Shown one piece after another: positions 60,511-64,000 of a stretch of DNA of 64,000 bases. Source of the stretch: Armatimonadetes bacterium UBA5352 (GTDB lineage: Bacteria; Armatimonadota; Zipacnadia; Zipacnadales; UBA5352); the NCBI GenBank assembly GCA_002411015.1, contig DHPY01000008.1, forward strand, positions 1,302 to 65,301, read 5' to 3'. Positions within the stretch are counted from its first letter, which is position 1; every line of letters starts with the position of its first letter. The translations under genes and the position numbers were made by a program. A model generated the notes under the pieces. That model made no database searches. It had not been told where the DNA came from and saw only the letters and a program-made list of their open reading frames with translations.

Positions 60511-63500
60511 ATGCATGCGCGCGCGATCCTCGCACTGGCCGTTTCCCTCCTCGTTCTCGCCCCTCCAGCCTCGGCGGCGGTCAACATCAACCTCAGCAGG
60601 CCGCTCGTCACGCCGACCGCCGAGGGCGAGCGCGTGGAGCAGACCATGCTCATCGCCAACTCGGTGGCGAACTACGAGCTGGCTTACACCGCCGAGCACT
60701 CCGCCGACGGCAGCCGCATCCTGAGCGACTCCTGGGGTTGGACGCAGGGCTACGTACCGCTCGGGATGACCGCCCCATCGAAGCCGAACTGGTACTACCA
60801 GGGGTTCTTCAACTGGCAGTTCGACGACGAGAGCATCCACCTGCGGCCCGCGAAGGTGCGCGTTGTGCGCGAATCCGGCAATGACGCGATGGTCGAGTAC
60901 GCGTGGGAGACGGACAACGCGTCGGTGACCATCCGGTTCGCGATGGTCGAGGGAAGCGACAAGCTCCTCGTTTTCGGCGAATACGAGCCGAGAGCGCCGA
61001 TCGAGCGCAGCTTCCTGAGGTTCGTCTGCTACCCCGCGTTCTTCCCGGAGCCCCGCGGGCGCACCGTGACCACCGCGCTCGGCACGCGCGGGGTGGGTGA
61101 GGTCGTGCGCGTGGACCTTGAGCGCGAGCGCTGGCTCCTCTACGAGGACGGCACTCGCCCCGGCGAGGGCTCTGCGGGGATGATCATCGGCACCCCCGAC
61201 GCATTCTCTTCCATCGAGGCGCCCGCCGGCGGCTACGGCATCGTCACCACCCTCGAACTCAAGCCCGAGGCACGCTCGTTCGCACTCGCGCTCTACGACT
61301 TCCCCACGATGCCAGACTACCTCCAGACTCGCGAGTACTTCGGCCGCCTGGCCGATCGTGAGGCCGAGGCGCTGGAGCGGATGGCAGCGGGCGATCTCGC
61401 CATTCCGCTGCCCGCGCTGCCGGTTGATGAGGAGCGGGTTACGACCGTGATGGCTGCCGGGCAGGAGCTCATGGACCGCCCGGAGGAGCGCTGGCGGCCG
61501 GACCCGGAGCCCCTGGAGTTCCCATGGGCCGCGCAGCTTCCCGGCGAGCCGATCAGCACCGCGGTCTTCGTGCGCCGGTATGAGGCATGGGAGGCGATGG
61601 AGCTTGCGCGGCGGCTCGAGATGCGCGTCCAGCACCTCTACTGGGACAGCGAGACCGCGCTCTCCAACCCCTCATCGTGGCCCTACGCGTCGGCAACAGG
61701 CGTCGGCGCCATCCCCTTCGGCATTGCCGCCCGCCGCGCCGCCGCGCTGGCCTCGGACCCGGACACGGAGCTGTTCATCATCGCGGGCCTGCAGTCATCC
61801 GGCGTTCCCGGCGTGGCGCGCGATGAGATTGTCCAGCGCATCGCGGAGGGCGCCGGCCTGCTGCTCGTCGGCCCGCGGAGCTGGCAGGACGCCTGGCCGC
61901 CCGAACTGTTCGCGTCGGAGGCGCCTGAGCTTGCGGCGCAGATCACCGCGGGCTTCGAGCCCTCCGCGCTCGCCGGGCTCGACGAGGCCGAGCCGCGCTC
62001 CGTCGTCTCCGCCTGGGAGTTCGGCGCGGGCCGCATCGTCAACGTGGACGTGACACTGGGCGCCTTCTCCTCGCTGATGCCGACCCATCGCCGCTCCGAG
62101 GGCATCCTGGAGGCGATGGACCGCTGGCTGGGGCTCTACGCCCGAGCCGCCACCGTCGCCGCCGGACGCTCGCTGCCCGCCACGATCACCTTCGGCGAGC
62201 AGACCGCCGACGCGCTGTCCGTGATGGTAGATGGCGCGCCGCAGGGGGCCAGCCTCCGCACGCGCGTCCAGGACGACCTCGGCCGAATGCTCATGGTGCG
62301 CGAGCTTCCGCTGCCGCTTGAGGGCAACGCGCTCCCGCTCCCGTCGCTGCCGCCCAGCCGCCAGTGCACAGCCGATCTGCTCGTGCTCGATGCTGACGGC
62401 AACGCGCTCGGCATGGCCTCTACACGGCTCGAGCAGCCGGGCGGGCCACGCATCGCCTCCCTCGATCTCTCGCCCGGCAGCCGCAGCCACGAACTCGCGC
62501 CCCCGCTCGTGGACCTGCCCGAGGGCGGCCGGATCGAGTGCGTGGCGAGCGTGGACGCCCCGCAGCGCCTCGATGGCGCGACCCTCACATGGGCGGTGCG
62601 CGATGTCTTCGACCGCCTGCTCGCCATCGGCACCGGCGATGTTCCGGCGGGCGGCGGCGAGATCCGCGCGGCGTTCGAGCTTCCCGCGCCCGTCACCGTC
62701 TCGCACCTGCTCGATGTGACCCTCACGCGGGGCACGGAAGTGCTCGACACCCGGCGCCTGCGCTTCACGATGACGGTGCCCTACCCCTATGATGACTTCA
62801 CCGCGCTGATGTGGAATACCGCCACCACCTCGCCGCTGATGCTCCACACCGACCGGCTCTGCTACGAGTGGGGCACTGAGATGTGCGACCCCGCGAACAC
62901 CCTTCGCGCCGACGACGCGACGGCCGCGCTCATGTATGACCTCCGCAGCCGCTCCGGCATGCGCCTCGTTCCCTACGTCAGCCGCATCTTTGCGGAGAAC
63001 CCTGTGGATAACGTGCGGAATCCGTCGCTGAGCGACCCCGCCTACCTCAGCCAGTGGGCCGAGTGGCTCACCACGCAGGGCCGCCAGGCCGCGCCCTACC
63101 AGCCCGCCGCCTATACCCTGGGCGACGAGAACATGCTCACGCGCGGGCCGGGCGAGGTCGGCTGGCACCCGGCCGCTATCGTCGAGTTTCGCGAGTGGCT
63201 GCAGGCCAAGTACGGGTCGATCGCGGAACTCAACCGCGTCTGGGAGACGCACTACGAGGCGTTCGGCGAGATCGAGCCGATGCTCCTCGAGCAGGTCGCC
63301 GAGCGCTTCCAGTCCGACGCCGCGGATCGCAGCCTCGCGCCGTGGATAGACCACAAGGTCTTCCTCGATAGCTCCTTCGCGAACACGCACAACTACTTCC
63401 GCGATGTGATCCGCGCGCAGGACCCGGACGCGAAGGTCGGCTGGGACGGCATCATGGGCGATAGCTGGAAGTCGGGCTATGACCTGGTGAAGCTCACCGA

Positions 63501-64000
63501 GGAGTGCGACCTCAACGAGACCTACATCAGCCGCTGGCTGCAGGGGCGACTCGTGGAGGACTTCAAGCGCCCGGACGCCCTTACGGGCCGTTGGGGGAAC
63601 CGCGTGGCTGACAACGAAGCGGGCTGGCACGCCTTCCCCTGGGCCTGCCTGATGAGCGGCAACAACTCCGTCTGGTGGTGGACCTCCTGGGGCTGCGACT
63701 ACATCCCGTTCTACCCGGACCTGTCGCAGAGCAGCTACGGGAAGTGGTTCTTCGAGGCACTGCGCGAGACCACATCCGGCCCCGGGCGGATGATCGTCCA
63801 CGCCGAGCGCGCGCCCTCGCCGATCGCGGTGCTCTACTCGCGCCGCAACATGTTCGCCGCCGCGATTCACGGGCAGATCGCGCCGGATCAGCCGCTGGCG
63901 GGAGACATCGCGTTCCACCAGGAGCACGAGGACCTGCTGAAGGCCATCTGCGATCTCGGCTATGAGCCAACGCACATCTCCGAGACGCAGCTTGGCGCGG
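60511..64000 (+). CDS. Giant secreted GH42-like protein, cut off by the right edge
   Basis: At least 1163 residues; the frame is open to the end of the window and the C-terminus is missing. GGGAGG lies 7 nt before the ATG. Signal peptide 'MHARAILALAVSLLVLAPPA'. Residues 25-330 are beta-rich, 350-550 hold a mixed domain, 550-740 more beta sheet. The barrel part (about 750 onward) has 'YTLGDENMLTRG' (Glu near 873) and 'EFREWLQAKYGSIAELNRVW', the typical GH42 'F..WL...Y..i..LN..W' pattern, then 'RVADNEAGWHAFPWACLMSG' (Glu near 1036), a candidate nucleophile. Divergent from the CsgG-like gene. Confidence 0.8.
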   Translation, partial: MHARAILALAVSLLVLAPPASAAVNINLSRPLVTPTAEGERVEQTMLIANSVANYELAYTAEHSADGSRILSDSWGWTQGYVPLGMTAPSKPNWYYQGFFNWQFDDESIHLRPAKVRVVRESGNDAMVEYAWETDNASVTIRFAMVEGSDKLLVFGEYEPRAPIERSFLRFVCYPAFFPEPRGRTVTTALGTRGVGEVVRVDLERERWLLYEDGTRPGEGSAGMIIGTPDAFSSIEAPAGGYGIVTTLELKPEARSFALALYDFPTMPDYLQTREYFGRLADREAEALERMAAGDLAIPLPALPVDEERVTTVMAAGQELMDRPEERWRPDPEPLEFPWAAQLPGEPISTAVFVRRYEAWEAMELARRLEMRVQHLYWDSETALSNPSSWPYASATGVGAIPFGIAARRAAALASDPDTELFIIAGLQSSGVPGVARDEIVQRIAEGAGLLLVGPRSWQDAWPPELFASEAPELAAQITAGFEPSALAGLDEAEPRSVVSAWEFGAGRIVNVDVTLGAFSSLMPTHRRSEGILEAMDRWLGLYARAATVAAGRSLPATITFGEQTADALSVMVDGAPQGASLRTRVQDDLGRMLMVRELPLPLEGNALPLPSLPPSRQCTADLLVLDADGNALGMASTRLEQPGGPRIASLDLSPGSRSHELAPPLVDLPEGGRIECVASVDAPQRLDGATLTWAVRDVFDRLLAIGTGDVPAGGGEIRAAFELPAPVTVSHLLDVTLTRGTEVLDTRRLRFTMTVPYPYDDFTALMWNTATTSPLMLHTDRLCYEWGTEMCDPANTLRADDATAALMYDLRSRSGMRLVPYVSRIFAENPVDNVRNPSLSDPAYLSQWAEWLTTQGRQAAPYQPAAYTLGDENMLTRGPGEVGWHPAAIVEFREWLQAKYGSIAELNRVWETHYEAFGEIEPMLLEQVAERFQSDAADRSLAPWIDHKVFLDSSFANTHNYFRDVIRAQDPDAKVGWDGIMGDSWKSGYDLVKLTEECDLNETYISRWLQGRLVEDFKRPDALTGRWGNRVADNEAGWHAFPWACLMSGNNSVWWWTSWGCDYIPFYPDLSQSSYGKWFFEALRETTSGPGRMIVHAERAPSPIAVLYSRRNMFAAAIHGQIAPDQPLAGDIAFHQEHEDLLKAICDLGYEPTHISETQLGA

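Noticed and set aside
1..64000. CRISPR arrays, tRNA or rRNA genes, transposases, prophage genes
   Set aside because: No regularly spaced direct repeats of 25-40 nt, no cloverleaf with CCA end, no conserved rRNA stretches and no DDE or integrase motifs were noticed while reading.

Overview
The window is GC-rich bacterial chromosome, most likely from an uncultured diderm bacterium of Armatimonadota type or a close relative. That placement is inference. It rests on (i) a pseudopilin with an H-X9-DG motif and an R-REKARQ-type N-terminal helix (13666-14376), (ii) a flagellar block with both P-ring (FlgA, FlgI) and L-ring (FlgH) genes, which implies an outer membrane, and (iii) many very large secreted CBM9/DUF4091-type proteins. 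No rRNA, tRNA, CRISPR array, transposase, integrase or phage gene was seen.

Layout. 0.25-2 kb: a UroD/MtaA-like protein, then a wrecked LmbE/PIG-L gene. 2-8.4 kb: a secreted CBM9 protein (minus), two GlsB/YeaQ-like small membrane proteins and a secreted GHL10-type glycosidase. 8.4-10.1 kb: pyrK-pyrD (minus). 10.5-14.4 kb: a DUF3604/PHP protein, an M50 site-2 protease with CBS domains, and the pseudopilin. 14.4-27.5 kb: four big secreted or lipid-anchored carbohydrate-related proteins facing away from a divergent intergenic region at about 22.7 kb. 27.5-35.6 kb (all minus): paralogue debris, a Gfo/Idh/MocA oxidoreductase, a decayed retropepsin/DUF5678 pair, an enolase-superfamily enzyme, a barrel-like protein coupled to a poly-proline lipoprotein, and a TauE/SafE exporter with a small membrane protein. 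35.7-42.9 kb: the compact flagellar run flgF-flgG-flgA-flgH-flgI-flgJ-flgM-flgN-flgK-flgL. 43.0-47.5 kb (minus): yvcK-gap-pgk-tpiA. 47.9-55.8 kb: two tandem multidomain S8 proteases and a lipoprotein. 55.9-60.4 kb: GNAT, MobA-like, two secreted unknowns, a metallophosphoesterase and a CsgG-like protein. 60.5 kb to the right edge: a GH42-like secreted protein that continues off the window.

How it fits together. The dominant theme is extracellular polysaccharide degradation (CBM9, discoidin, GHL10, DUF4091, GH42-like and heparinase-like proteins), with cytoplasmic sugar-derivative enzymes nearby (MocA family, enolase superfamily) and lower glycolysis controlled from a yvcK-led promoter. The flagellar block holds rod, ring and junction genes plus the FlgM/FlgN regulators; basal-body, hook and export genes must lie elsewhere. 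The S8-S8-lipoprotein unit and the lipoprotein-barrel pair are the most system-like uncharacterised units.

Small-scale signals include two divergent sigma70-like promoters at 47.8-47.9 kb, a third promoter driving a structured leader ahead of the TauE unit, several perfect inverted-repeat terminators, and two loci of the same degenerate 7-bp tandem repeat. Three decaying genes or gene pairs are visible only when frames and strands are read together.
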